A stretch of DNA of 64,000 bases from Amycolatopsis sp. FDAARGOS 1241 (GCF_016889705.1 NZ_CP069526.1:5704001-5768000), one strand, 5' to 3'. Shown: positions 8,372-16,571, counted from the stretch's first letter. The notes: generated by a model from the sequence alone, not told the origin. Program-made: numbers and translations.

Positions 8372-9106
8372 ATGACGTACGAGACTGCTGTGGTGACCGG
8401 GGCGAGCCGCGGGTTCGGCCGCGCGATCGCCGCCGCGCTGGTGGCCGACGGAGTGCGGGTCGTGGGAATCGCGCGAGGCGAGAGCGACTTGCTCGCCGTG
8501 CGCGAGGAGCTCGGCGAGCGCTTCACGCCGCTGGCCGCCGACGCGACCGACGAGAAGCTCGCCGGAGACGTGCTCCACGGACACCGGCCCGGGCTGCTCG
8601 TGCTCAATGCCGGGGCCACGCCGCACATGGCTCCGGTTCAGGAACAGACCTGGGAGACGTTCAGCCGCAACTGGCACGTGGACACGCGGCACGTCTTCGC
8701 ATGGACGCGCGCCGCCCTGCGGGAACCGCTCGCGCCGGGCAGCGTGGTCGTGTCGCTCTCCAGCGGGGCGGCGCTCGCCGGGTCACCGCTCAGCGGCGGG
8801 TACGCGAGCGCCAAGGCCGCGATCCGCTACCTGCGCGGCTACGCCGCAGGCGAGGCCGAACGCGCCGGTTTGGGGGTGCGGTTCCTGACGCTGCTGCCCC
8901 AGCTGACGCCGGCGACCCGGCTCGGCTCGGCAGGCGTCGCCGGCTACGCGGCCCGCGACGGCGTCGACCCGGACGCGTTCATGCGAGACCGCCGGCCCGT
9001 GCTCACGCCGGAGCAGGTCGCCAAGGCCGTGACCGACCTCGCCGCCGATCCGGACGCCGCGCCGGAGCACGTGGTCGGCGGCGCCGGGGTGCGGCCGCTG
9101 CCGTGA
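8372..9106 (+). CDS. short-chain dehydrogenase/reductase
   Basis: The 244-residue classical SDR has the cofactor motif TGASRGFG (residues 9-16), the LNAGATP version of NNAG, a catalytic Ser in SLSSGAAL, and YASAKAA with the Tyr/Lys pair. It will oxidise or reduce a small hydroxyl/keto substrate with NAD(P)H; the substrate is not evident. ATG 8372 follows GGGAG. The ECF sigma factor begins 44 bases downstream on the same strand. Confidence 0.88.
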   Translation: MTYETAVVTGASRGFGRAIAAALVADGVRVVGIARGESDLLAVREELGERFTPLAADATDEKLAGDVLHGHRPGLLVLNAGATPHMAPVQEQTWETFSRNWHVDTRHVFAWTRAALREPLAPGSVVVSLSSGAALAGSPLSGGYASAKAAIRYLRGYAAGEAERAGLGVRFLTLLPQLTPATRLGSAGVAGYAARDGVDPDAFMRDRRPVLTPEQVAKAVTDLAADPDAAPEHVVGGAGVRPLP

Positions 9107-9150
9107 GCACCGCCTACAGTGGACTCCCGCGCACCCGGGGAGAGACCACG

Positions 9151-10086
9151 ATGCCGTCGGACGCCGAGTTCAGCGCCGTGACCGAGCCGTTCCGGCCGGA
9201 GCTGCTCGCGCACTGCTACCGGATCCTCGGCTCGCTGCAGGACGCCGAGGACCTGGTGCAGGAGACCTACTTGCGGGCCTGGCGCGGGTTCGCCGGGTTC
9301 GAGGGCCGCTCGTCGGTGCGGCGCTGGCTCTACAAGATCGCCACCGCGGCGTGCCTCACAGCGTTGGATACCCGCGCCCGACGGCCACTGCCCTCGGGAC
9401 TGGGCGCCCCGGCGGACGACTACCGCGTGGCGGTCGCCCCGCGCGAACCCGCGGTCGCGTGGCTGCAGCCGGCGCCCGACTTCGCGGCGGCCGACCCGGC
9501 GGTGGTCACGGCCGCCCGCGCGGGCGTGCGGCTGGCTTTCATCGCCGCGCTGCAACTGCTGCCCGCGCGGCAGCGAGCCGTGCTGACGCTGCGCGACGTG
9601 CTCGCGTTCCGCACCGCCGAAGTGGCCGAACTGCTCGACACCACGACCGCGGCCGTCGACAGCGCGCTGCGCCGCGCGCGGGCCCACCTCGCCGACGCCG
9701 CACCGGTCGCGGACGATCTGACCGAGCCGGCCGCGGACGCCGACCGGGAACTGCTCGAGCACTACGTCGACGCCTTCACCCGCGCCGACGCCGGCGAGCT
9801 GGTCCGGCTGCTGCGCGCCGACGTCGAACTGGAGATGCCACCGATCCCGACGTGGTTCAGCGGCCGCTCCGCCGTCGTCGGGTTCCTCGCGGCCCGCGTC
9901 CTGGCGCGCGACCGCTGGCTCCTGACGCCGACGCGGGCCAACGGCCAGCCGGCGGTCGTCGTCCACCACCGCACCGACGGCGAGGCCGTGCCCTACGGCG
10001 TGCAGGTCCTGACCGTGCGCGGCGACCGGATCGCCCGCCTCACCTCGTTCAACGACCCGGCGCTCGTGCCGGCGTTCACCCGGTGA
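9151..10086 (+). CDS. ECF sigma factor with C-terminal SnoaL-like domain (SigG/SigX5 type)
   Basis: The 311-residue protein has sigma region 2 (residues 12-75: ELLAHCYRILGSLQDAEDLVQETYLRAWR), sigma region 4 (about 125-180: LLPARQRAVLTLRDVLAFRTAEVAELL) and an extra C-terminal domain of some 115 residues. That domain (LEHYVDAFTRADAGELVRLL ... WFSGRSAVVGFL) is SnoaL/NTF2-like, as in ECF families that carry a built-in regulatory domain in place of a separate anti-sigma factor. No anti-sigma gene is adjacent. It converges on a DGPF/YCII gene, a frequent neighbour of ECF factors in actinobacteria. Start ATG 9151 has a GGGGAGAG site. Confidence 0.87.
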   Translation: MPSDAEFSAVTEPFRPELLAHCYRILGSLQDAEDLVQETYLRAWRGFAGFEGRSSVRRWLYKIATAACLTALDTRARRPLPSGLGAPADDYRVAVAPREPAVAWLQPAPDFAAADPAVVTAARAGVRLAFIAALQLLPARQRAVLTLRDVLAFRTAEVAELLDTTTAAVDSALRRARAHLADAAPVADDLTEPAADADRELLEHYVDAFTRADAGELVRLLRADVELEMPPIPTWFSGRSAVVGFLAARVLARDRWLLTPTRANGQPAVVVHHRTDGEAVPYGVQVLTVRGDRIARLTSFNDPALVPAFTR

Positions 10087-10136
10087 CGGGGAGCCGGTCC
10101 GCCCACCCCTAGGGGGCGGACCGGCCCCCGCGTCAC
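10083..10136. terminator. bidirectional terminator hairpin
   Basis: GCCGGTCCGCCC (10093-10104) pairs perfectly with GGGCGGACCGGC (10114-10125), and outer bases GTGACG/CGTCAC extend the stem. It fills the space between the sigma-factor stop and the convergent YCII stop and probably ends both transcripts. Confidence 0.7.
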
Positions 10137-10501
10137 GCCGACGGGATCTCGTCGAACTCGACGACCTGCCGCACCTCGACCTCGATCTCGCCGTCGAACA
10201 GCGCCGCGTACGTCTTGGCGTAGGCGACGGCCTCCTCGCGGTTCGGGAAGTTCACCAGCGCGAACCCGCCGATGACCTCCTTGGCCTCGGTGAACGGGCC
10301 GTCGGTCGCCTTGATCGCGCCGTCGGGCGACTTGCGCACCAGGGCGCCCTTCTCGGACGGGTGGACGCCCTCGGCCGTGATCAGGATGCCGTTGTCCACC
10401 GCCTCCTGGATGAATTCCCCCATCTTCTTCACGAACTCCGGGCTCGGGTTCCACGCCGCCGAGTTCTGCTCCGACACCCGGTGCATCATGAGAAACCGCA
10501 T
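10133..10501 (-). CDS. YCII-related (DGPF) domain protein
   Basis: The 122-residue single-domain protein has the DGPF signature (ATDGPFTEAKEVIGGFALV) and an N-terminal MRFLMMHRV strand, as in YCII-like ferredoxin-fold proteins. Their role is unclear; they are often linked to ECF sigma factors, as here. ATG 10501 was preferred to GTG 10507 because AGGGAG then sits at a normal distance. Confidence 0.85.
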   Translation of the reverse strand: MRFLMMHRVSEQNSAAWNPSPEFVKKMGEFIQEAVDNGILITAEGVHPSEKGALVRKSPDGAIKATDGPFTEAKEVIGGFALVNFPNREEAVAYAKTYAALFDGEIEVEVRQVVEFDEIPSA

Positions 10502-10720
10502 GTCCACTCCCTGTCACGTCCGGGCCGGGATCCGGATCCACCCGGACTCGCTGACCGGCCCAACACCGACGCGTCGAACGGCCACACCCCCGATCGACAC
10601 CCGCCGCGAACATTTTTGGAGAACTTTCCGCCGGGGACCAGGCTGGCCGGTTCGTCACCACCGCCGGGGAAAGCCGCGCGACGCACCGGACCGGTCCCGG
10701 GCTCGCACCGCGGTGCCCTC

Positions 10721-10726
10721 TACGAT
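10721..10726 (+). promoter_or_regulatory. possible -10 box of a leaderless lexA-like transcript
   Basis: TACGAT ends seven bases before a GTG at 10734, the geometry of a leaderless actinobacterial start. No good -35 hexamer and no canonical actinobacterial SOS box (GAAC-N4-GTTC type) was found in the preceding 200 bases. Confidence 0.3.
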
Positions 10727-11390
10727 GCGGAGCGTGACCACCTACGACGACACCTTCGACCACCTCGACCCCTCGTCCCTGCCGCTTCGGCAGCAGCAGA
10801 TCCTGGTTACGATCCGGGACTGGGTGGTCCGCGAGGGCTACGCGCCGAGCAGCCGCGAGATCGGCGAGGCGGTGGGCCTGCGGTCGTCGTCCTCGGTGTC
10901 GAAGCACCTGGCGGCCCTGGAGGACAAGGGGTACCTGCGGCGCAGCAGCTCGATGTCGCGGCCGATCGACGTCCGCGCGTTCCTCACGGGTTCCGCCGCG
11001 CAGGAGGGCGGCGCTGACTCGGTGCCGGTGCCCGTCGTCGGCCACATCGCGGCCGGCACGCCGATCGCGGCGGAGGAGCACGTCGACGACACGCTGACGC
11101 TGCCGCGCGGGCTCACCGGCCGCGGGAACGTGTTCGGCCTGCGCGTGCGCGGTGACTCGATGATCGACGCCGCGATCTGCGACGGCGACATCGTCGTGGT
11201 CCGCCAGCAGCCCGAGGCGCACTCGGGCCAGATCGTCGCGGCCATGATCGACGAAGAAGCCACCGTGAAGGTCTACCGCCGCCGCAACGGGCACGTGTAC
11301 CTCGAGCCCCGCAACCCGGCCTACGACGTGCTCGACGGCGACCGGGCCGTGGTGCTCGGGATCGTGGTCTCCGTGCTGCGCAGTGTCTGA
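10725..11390 (+). CDS. lexA: LexA-type transcriptional repressor
   Basis: The roughly 221-residue protein has a winged HTH N-terminal domain (LPLRQQQILVTIRDWVVREGYAPS, then REIGEAVGLRSSSSVSKHL) and a C-terminal S24 peptidase domain. The autocleavage site AAG is at about Ala110-Gly111, the catalytic Ser in RGDSM at 145 and Lys in ATVKVYRR at 182, so self-cleavage should be intact. LexA represses DNA-damage genes and is cleaved with RecA help. The start could be ATG 10725 or GTG 10734. It is not next to nrdR or other usual SOS neighbours, so it may be a second LexA with its own target set. Its last codons lie inside a 16-bp tandem repeat. Confidence 0.88.
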   Translation: MRSVTTYDDTFDHLDPSSLPLRQQQILVTIRDWVVREGYAPSSREIGEAVGLRSSSSVSKHLAALEDKGYLRRSSSMSRPIDVRAFLTGSAAQEGGADSVPVPVVGHIAAGTPIAAEEHVDDTLTLPRGLTGRGNVFGLRVRGDSMIDAAICDGDIVVVRQQPEAHSGQIVAAMIDEEATVKVYRRRNGHVYLEPRNPAYDVLDGDRAVVLGIVVSVLRSV

Positions 11391-11534
11391 TCGGCGCAGT
11401 GTCTGATCGGCGCAGTGTCTGATCGGCGCAGTGTCTGATCGGCGCAGTGTCTGATCGGCGCAGTGTCTGATCGGCGCAGTGTCTGATCGGCCAGCGTGGT
11501 CGGCGCAGGGTCCGATCGCCGCGGGGTTTGATCG
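11379..11534 (+). repeat. 16-bp tandem repeat array directly after lexA
   Basis: Seven perfect, contiguous copies of CGCAGTGTCTGATCGG run from 11379 to 11490. After a 12-base interruption, two decayed copies follow (11503-11518 and 11519-11534). The first copy encodes the last residues and the stop of the lexA-like gene. The rest of the 235-base gap up to the GH95 stop holds no gene I can support. On the minus strand the array is open and could read into DPADVVAYLRGEAPGHLTAA, possibly a worn remnant of an older gene. Confidence 0.95.
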
Positions 11535-11625
11535 GCGCAGGAACAGGACGCCGTTGAGGTCGAAGGTGGCGGCCGTGAGGTGCCCGGGGGCCTCCCCGCG
11601 CAGGTAGGCGACGACGTCCGCTGGA

Positions 11626-13926
11626 TCACGGCAGGCCCCACGGCACACCCGGACCGCCCGGCGACACGGGCCGCACCGCGAAGTCCGGCCGGTCTCCCGC
11701 GCGGTGGACCAACGCGTCCTCACCGCGTGCCAGGTCCACCTGCACGTCGCCGTTCGGCAAGCGGCGCCACCGCTTCGCGCGGCCTCGCGCGTCGGTGACC
11801 GCGAGCTCGCCGTCGATGCCCGGCCGCAGCACGCACGGCGCCCCGGCCTCGCTGTGGACCTTGAGCCAGCGCGTCTTCCCGGCTTCGCGCGAAGCGCTGA
11901 GCAGGAACGCGCCCTCGGTGCGGAAGTCGCGCAGCGCGAGGTCGCCCCACGACGCGGCGACCGCGGGAAAAAGCCGCAGCACCCCGCCCCAGCTCTGCAC
12001 CAGCATGTCCTGCATCGACTCCACCGCCGACAGCGGTGTTTCGATCACCGGCCCCGACTCCTGGTACATCGTGTTCGGCTCGAGGTAGCGCTGCTGCAGT
12101 TCGCCGAGGTACCCCGCCGCCTGGTCGCCGCGCAGCATCGCCGCCGAGATCGACGCGGCGCCGGTGAACGAGTAGCCCTGCAACGCGCCCTCGAATCCCA
12201 CCCAGTGCGCGAGCGACTTCTCGATGAGCACGCGGTTCTCCGGCTGCTCCCACGTGATCTCGTAGAGCGGGTAGACCTGCAACAGGTGCGAGTAGTGCCG
12301 ATGCGACTTCGCGAAGGGCACGCCGGCGCCGATCATGTAAACGTTGCCGTCGACGGCGTAGGGGGCGAGGTTCGCCAGCACGTCGCGCCACCGCGGTGCC
12401 AGCGGGTCGCTGACCCGCAGTTCGCGGGCGAGGTCGAGCAGGGTTCGACAGCCCCAGCGCAGCAGGGCGAGGTCGTAGGTGCAGTCGGGGGCGTCCACGC
12501 CGTACTCCGGAGAGAACGTGGGCGGCAGGTGCAGCCTGCCGTCGGCGCCCGGCCCGAGGAAGTGGAGGTAGTAGCTGATCGCCTTGCGCAGCAACGGGAA
12601 CAGTGTGTCGCGCAACAGCCCGCCGTCGAGCGTGTGGCGGTAGGAGAGCCACACGTTGTGCAGGGCCCAGGTGAGGTTGCCGACCTCCGGCACGGGCGGG
12701 TCCTGGCCGGGGATGCCGACGGGGAACCCACTGGTGGCGTCGGAGATCCCGTTGTCCAGCGTCAGGTCGGTGGTGCGCGGGATGCCGGCGGAGTCGGCAC
12801 GGTACGGCTCGGCGAGCTGCCCCGACAGGTTCGCCCGGTACTGGCCGAGCGCTCGGCTCACGGCGTCGAGCTCGAGGTGGTTGGAGCCGTGGATGAGCCA
12901 GCACTCCAGCTGCACGTTGAGGTTCCACCACGTGGCCGGCCAGGGTGTGTTCTCGAGCCACGGCCCCGACGTGGCCATCACCGGGGCGTCCCGGCGCGCG
13001 GCCGAGGCGAGCTTGTAGAGCTGGATCCAGTAAAAGCTCTGCAGCCGGGTGTCCGGCAGGGACACGAAGCTGCGCCGGTAGTGGTCGTGCCACCAGCGGC
13101 GGTGCTCGCGCGTGAGCACGCCGAACTCGCCGGCGGTGCGCACGGCCCGCAGCGCCCGCTCGGCCGACGTGCGTTCGGGGTGCGACCACGCCACCGAGGC
13201 GTACAGGGTCCGGGTGCCGCCGCGGGTCACGTCCCGCCAGGCCGTGACGTGCTCGCCGCCGGCCAGCAGCGGCTGTTCGGCGAGACTGCTGTCGCCGGCC
13301 CGCCGAATGATCGCCGGCGGATTCGCGGCGTACCCGGCGGGCGGCGCCTTCTTCCACACCGGGTCGGCGCGTGGGCTCACGGCCTCGGCCGGGTGGAACG
13401 TCCAGCGGAACCCGCGTTCGCCCTCACTCGGGCGGACCTCGACGGCGAGCAGCGGCTGTCCCGTGTGGACGATCGCGCGCACGGCGAGGCTGCCGGCCGC
13501 CGTGGTGATCGTGCCCGTGAGCTCCGCGTGCCACAGGTCCAGCCGCCAGTCGACGCCGGTGATCGCGCCGACGGGTTCGAGCGTGAAGTACCCGATCGGC
13601 AGCCGGGCGAGCCCGAACAGCGCGCCATACTGCGGCCGGTGGTCCTGCACCTCGCTGTGCTGGACGTTGATGCGCACCGCGTTCTTCCCCGGCTCCGCGT
13701 AAATGCCCGAGCCGAGGAACCCGTTGCCGAGGAACGGCCCCTCCGTCCACGCGGTGGGCATTCGCCGCCACCGCAGGTCCGCGGTGGCGAGGAACGCGGC
13801 CCAGTCGAAGTCGTCACCCCCCGGATCGCTCGCCGAGGCGGCCGAGGCAGCGGCGCCACCTCCGGCCGCGGTCGCCGCGAGCCCGGCGAGCGCCCCGCCG
13901 AGCACTGTCCTGCGCGAAACATCCAT
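11626..13926 (-). CDS. Tat-exported glycoside hydrolase family 95-like enzyme
   Basis: The 766-residue protein begins with a twin-arginine signal (MDVSRRTVLGGALAG, then an Ala-rich stretch to about residue 33), so it should be exported folded. The rest matches the GH95/six-hairpin fold: an N-terminal beta domain (EGPFLGNGFLGSGIY, typical of GH95), a linker, then an (alpha/alpha)6 barrel with WPATWWNLNVQLECWL, TFSPEY and HRHYSHLLQVYPL, and a C-terminal beta region. GH95 enzymes include 1,2-alpha-L-fucosidases and alpha-L-galactosidases; the exact linkage is not predictable here. ATG 13926 has a GGAGG site. It is divergent from a LacI regulator, which likely controls it. Confidence 0.85.
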   Translation of the reverse strand: MDVSRRTVLGGALAGLAATAAGGGAAASAASASDPGGDDFDWAAFLATADLRWRRMPTAWTEGPFLGNGFLGSGIYAEPGKNAVRINVQHSEVQDHRPQYGALFGLARLPIGYFTLEPVGAITGVDWRLDLWHAELTGTITTAAGSLAVRAIVHTGQPLLAVEVRPSEGERGFRWTFHPAEAVSPRADPVWKKAPPAGYAANPPAIIRRAGDSSLAEQPLLAGGEHVTAWRDVTRGGTRTLYASVAWSHPERTSAERALRAVRTAGEFGVLTREHRRWWHDHYRRSFVSLPDTRLQSFYWIQLYKLASAARRDAPVMATSGPWLENTPWPATWWNLNVQLECWLIHGSNHLELDAVSRALGQYRANLSGQLAEPYRADSAGIPRTTDLTLDNGISDATSGFPVGIPGQDPPVPEVGNLTWALHNVWLSYRHTLDGGLLRDTLFPLLRKAISYYLHFLGPGADGRLHLPPTFSPEYGVDAPDCTYDLALLRWGCRTLLDLARELRVSDPLAPRWRDVLANLAPYAVDGNVYMIGAGVPFAKSHRHYSHLLQVYPLYEITWEQPENRVLIEKSLAHWVGFEGALQGYSFTGAASISAAMLRGDQAAGYLGELQQRYLEPNTMYQESGPVIETPLSAVESMQDMLVQSWGGVLRLFPAVAASWGDLALRDFRTEGAFLLSASREAGKTRWLKVHSEAGAPCVLRPGIDGELAVTDARGRAKRWRRLPNGDVQVDLARGEDALVHRAGDRPDFAVRPVSPGGPGVPWGLP

Positions 13927-14037
13927 CTCGACCTCCAGACTTCGGCTGCGGGGGTCGGCTCCAAAACATAGGATGTCTGACCGGGGTTGTCGAGACTCCT
14001 TACCCCGCAACACCGGAAGTCCGCCCATTCGTCCGAT

Positions 14038-14053
14038 GACTGGTTGACCAGTC
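14038..14053 (+). promoter_or_regulatory. palindromic operator candidate between GH95 and lacI-type gene
   Basis: GACTGGTTGACCAGTC is a perfect seven-base inverted repeat with a two-base centre. It is placed in the 261-base divergent region, 112 bases before the GH95 start and 135 before the regulator start. LacI-family regulators bind symmetric sites of this size, so it may repress both genes until a sugar ligand appears. Confidence 0.6.
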
Positions 14054-14187
14054 CGGGCCGGGCGAGTACAACAAGCGGCGGTCCGCGACGCCGGAGCCGA
14101 GCCGGGGCTCGGCCCACAACCCCGGCGACCGCGGGCGGCCCTACAATCGGGCCGCAGCCGCGCCGCGGTGGTGGGCGAAGGAGGACC

Positions 14188-15177
14188 GTGCCGGTCACGA
14201 TCCGGGATGTCGCACGGCGGGCAGAGGTGTCGGTGGCCACGGTGTCACGGGCGCTCGGCTCCCCCGACCGAGTCAGCGCGGCGACGCGCGCCCGCGTGCT
14301 CGAGATCGTGCGCGAGCTGGGGTACCGGCCGAGCCCGGCGGCGCGCAGCCTCATCACCGGCAAGACCGGCGCGATCGCGATCGTGGTCCCGGACCTGGGG
14401 AACCCGTTCTTCACCGGCGTGCTCAAGAGCGTGCAGGCGCAGGCGCGCCACACCGGCCACGCCGTGCTCGTCGGCGACAGCGACGAGGACCCGGCGACGG
14501 AGCAGGAGCTCGTGCGCACGATGGCGAAGCAGGCCGACGGCGTGCTGCTGTGCTCACCGGGGATCGACGACGCCACCATCACCGAACTCGCCGGCCTGAC
14601 GCCGCTGGCGCTGCTGAACCGGCGCGTCGCCGGGATCGGCGCGACGGTGATGGACAGCGCGGGCGGGATGCGCGAGATCGTGGCGCACCTGGCCGCGCTC
14701 GGGCACCGGCGCTGCGCCTACCTCAACGGCCCCCTCACGTCGTGGTCCAACAGCGAACGGCTGCGCGGACTGCGGTCGGCCGCCGCCGCGCACGACGTCG
14801 AGATCCGCGAACTCGGCCCGTTCGCGCCGCGTTATGAGGACGGCGCGCCGGCCGCCGACCAGGCGCTGGCCGCCGGGGTCACGGCCGTGCTCGCCTACAA
14901 CGACGTGATGGCGCTGGGCGCGCTGGCGCGGCTGCGCGAACGCGGCGTCGCGGTACCGGAGGAGGTGAGCGTGACCGGGTTCGACGACCTCGTCTACGCG
15001 GCGGTCTCCGCTCCCCCGCTCACGACCGTCGCCATGCCGCTGGCCGAATCGGGCCGGCGCGCGGTCGACCTGGTGCTGGCCCATTCCGCCGCGGAAGCGG
15101 CCGGCCGGGTCGTCACGGAACTGCCGACGCGGCTGGTCGTGCGCGCGTCCACGGGCCCGGTGCGCGAAAACCGCTGA
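14188..15177 (+). CDS. LacI-family transcriptional regulator
   Basis: The 329-residue protein has the LacI HTH at its start (TIRDVARRAEVSVATVSRAL, hinge helix RPSPAARSL) and a periplasmic-binding-protein-like effector domain (IAIVVPDLGNPFFTGVL; DDLVYAAVSAPPLTTVAMPL). It should bind DNA as a dimer and respond to a sugar. GTG 14188 was chosen for its GAAGGAGGA site and because the HTH begins at once. The divergent exported GH95 enzyme is its obvious target. Confidence 0.92.
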   Translation: MPVTIRDVARRAEVSVATVSRALGSPDRVSAATRARVLEIVRELGYRPSPAARSLITGKTGAIAIVVPDLGNPFFTGVLKSVQAQARHTGHAVLVGDSDEDPATEQELVRTMAKQADGVLLCSPGIDDATITELAGLTPLALLNRRVAGIGATVMDSAGGMREIVAHLAALGHRRCAYLNGPLTSWSNSERLRGLRSAAAAHDVEIRELGPFAPRYEDGAPAADQALAAGVTAVLAYNDVMALGALARLRERGVAVPEEVSVTGFDDLVYAAVSAPPLTTVAMPLAESGRRAVDLVLAHSAAEAAGRVVTELPTRLVVRASTGPVRENR

Positions 15178-15238
15178 GCAATTCCCGGCGGCCCGATGCG
15201 GAAATGCGGAGAAATGACCGGGCACGCCTGCGGGCAAC

Positions 15239-15254
15239 TCCGGGAATTCCCGGA
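15239..15254 (+). promoter_or_regulatory. perfect 16-bp palindrome upstream of lsr2
   Basis: TCCGGGAATTCCCGGA is fully self-complementary. It lies 61 bases after the LacI-gene stop and 96 before the Lsr2 start. It could be a weak terminator for the regulator or a DNA-binding site. There is no following T-run. Confidence 0.4.
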
Positions 15255-15264
15255 CCGGGTCCCC

Positions 15265-15281
15265 CTATCCACTGTGGATAG
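15265..15281 (+). promoter_or_regulatory. 17-bp inverted repeat in the lsr2 promoter region
   Basis: CTATCCACTGTGGATAG has eight-base arms around a single T. It is 68 bases before the Lsr2 start, and its arms resemble half of a DnaA box (TATCCACA). Its core TCCACTGTGGA recurs near 29146-29158. It is a plausible operator or autoregulatory site. Confidence 0.5.
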
Positions 15282-15349
15282 ATGTTACAGTGCTTCGAAA
15301 GCCACCGAAAACGTGGCGGCCGGCCACTTTCGAGGAGGAATCACCGCCG

Positions 15350-15742
15350 ATGGCGCACAAGGTCCTGGTCCAGATGGTGGACGACATCGACGGCGGCGTG
15401 GCGCACCAGACGGTGCCCTTCGGTCTCGACGGCGTCCAGTACGAAATCGACCTCTCCGACGAGAACGCGGAAAGCCTGCGCGAGGAGTTTGCCCGTTACA
15501 TCGCCGCGTCGCGCCGCACCGGCGGCCGCAAGGCGCGCCGGGGCACCGCTTCGACCACCCCGACGCCCGCGGACCGCGAACGCTCGCGCGAGATCCGCGC
15601 GTGGGCCGCGGAGAACGGCTGGAGCATTTCCGAACGCGGCCGCATTCCGACCGACGTGATCACCGCGTTCGAAGACAGCCGCAGCGCCGGCACGAAGCCC
15701 CGCTCGCGGGGCGGCCGGAAAAAGGCCACCGCGAAGGCGTGA
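15350..15742 (+). CDS. lsr2: Lsr2 nucleoid-associated protein
   Basis: The 130-residue protein has an N-terminal dimerisation domain (MAHKVLVQMVDDIDGG, then EIDLSDENAESLREEFARYI), a basic linker and a C-terminal DNA-binding domain with the RGR AT-hook-like motif in SERGRIPTD (residues 96-98). Lsr2 bridges DNA, binds AT-rich horizontally acquired regions and silences them, the actinobacterial counterpart of H-NS. ATG 15350 follows GAGGAGGAA. Many actinomycetes carry more than one Lsr2; whether this is the main copy cannot be told. Confidence 0.95.
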   Translation: MAHKVLVQMVDDIDGGVAHQTVPFGLDGVQYEIDLSDENAESLREEFARYIAASRRTGGRKARRGTASTTPTPADRERSREIRAWAAENGWSISERGRIPTDVITAFEDSRSAGTKPRSRGGRKKATAKA

Positions 15743-15821
15743 CACCGGAACCGGGCAACTCGGGCACGCCGACAATTCCGGAACAGCTGATCGCCTGCGG
15801 AAATGCGGTGCACCCGGGCGC

Positions 15822-15854
15822 GCCGGAATGATCGGGAGTGGATCATTCTCCGGC
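15822..15854. terminator. terminator hairpin between lsr2 and the convergent gene
   Basis: GAATGATC (15826-15833) pairs with GATCATTC (15841-15848) around GGGAGTG, and outer CCGG/CCGG bases extend it. It lies 80 bases after lsr2 and 20 before the stop of the gene on the other strand. Confidence 0.5.
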
Positions 15855-15873
15855 CTTCGCAGGGCCGCCTCGG

Positions 15874-16452
15874 TCAGCCGACCGGGCTCGCCTCGCGGCC
15901 GAGGAATGCGAGCATCCGCGTCGTTTCGCCGGCGTTCGTGGGCGGTGTGAGTTCCGGCCCGAAGAACTCCGGCCGCCGCAGCGGAGTCGACCGCGCCCAC
16001 GCGAACACGATCGTCACCAGCCGCTGGTCGAGGGAAACGGGCACGCCGGCGGCGCCGGCGACGTCCCAGGTGTGCACGAGTGTGTCGGCGACGAACGCCG
16101 GCAGCACGCTCGCCAGCACCACCTCGCCGCCGTCGATCAGGGCCACGCGCGAAGGCACGTCACTGTCCAGCCCACCCGCGGTGTCCGCGTACGCCCTGCG
16201 CCACGTGGCCGCGGCGTCGCCGGGACACAGCACCCCTGGGTTCGGGGCGCCCGGTTGTCCCGCTGTCTCCGCGTAGTCCGCGCCGGTCGCCCACGCCCAC
16301 AGCATTCGCCGGCCCCACAGGACGTGCCCCGCGACGTCCCTCGTCGTCCACGCCGAACACGGCAACGGCGCGTCCCACCGGTCCCCGGGCACCCGCGCCA
16401 CCACCTCGCCGAACCCGTGCTGCGCCACCCGGTACTGCTCCATCAGGTCCAC
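15874..16452 (-). CDS. TIGR03086/DinB-like metal-binding protein
   Basis: The 192-residue protein has a four-helix-bundle pattern with CSAWTTRDVAGHVLWG (first His) and ADTLVHTWDVAGAAG (second His), as in the mycothiol-dependent maleylpyruvate isomerase/DinB superfamily of actinobacteria. Such proteins bind a divalent metal and often use mycothiol; the reaction is unknown. GTG 16452 is preceded by AAGGGAG. It stands alone on the minus strand. Confidence 0.78.
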   Translation of the reverse strand: MDLMEQYRVAQHGFGEVVARVPGDRWDAPLPCSAWTTRDVAGHVLWGRRMLWAWATGADYAETAGQPGAPNPGVLCPGDAAATWRRAYADTAGGLDSDVPSRVALIDGGEVVLASVLPAFVADTLVHTWDVAGAAGVPVSLDQRLVTIVFAWARSTPLRRPEFFGPELTPPTNAGETTRMLAFLGREASPVG

Positions 16453-16571
16453 GTCCCGCTCCCTTCACCGATCGCCGTCACCCCTGCGACCACCCGCGGC
16501 CCGCGAAACCGACAGTCCGCCGTCGCGAATTCCGGCCCCGGGTCCGCACGGGCGGGGCTACCGTGGTCGGA

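Noticed and set aside
11379..11534. Repeat array as a CRISPR
   Set aside because: Units are contiguous with no spacers and only 16 bases long; no cas genes nearby.
11535..11723. Minus-strand frame through the repeat array (DPADVVAYLRGEAPGH-like) as a gene
   Set aside because: It overlaps the end of the GH95 gene, reads through a 16-bp non-triplet repeat and has no start site; at most a remnant.
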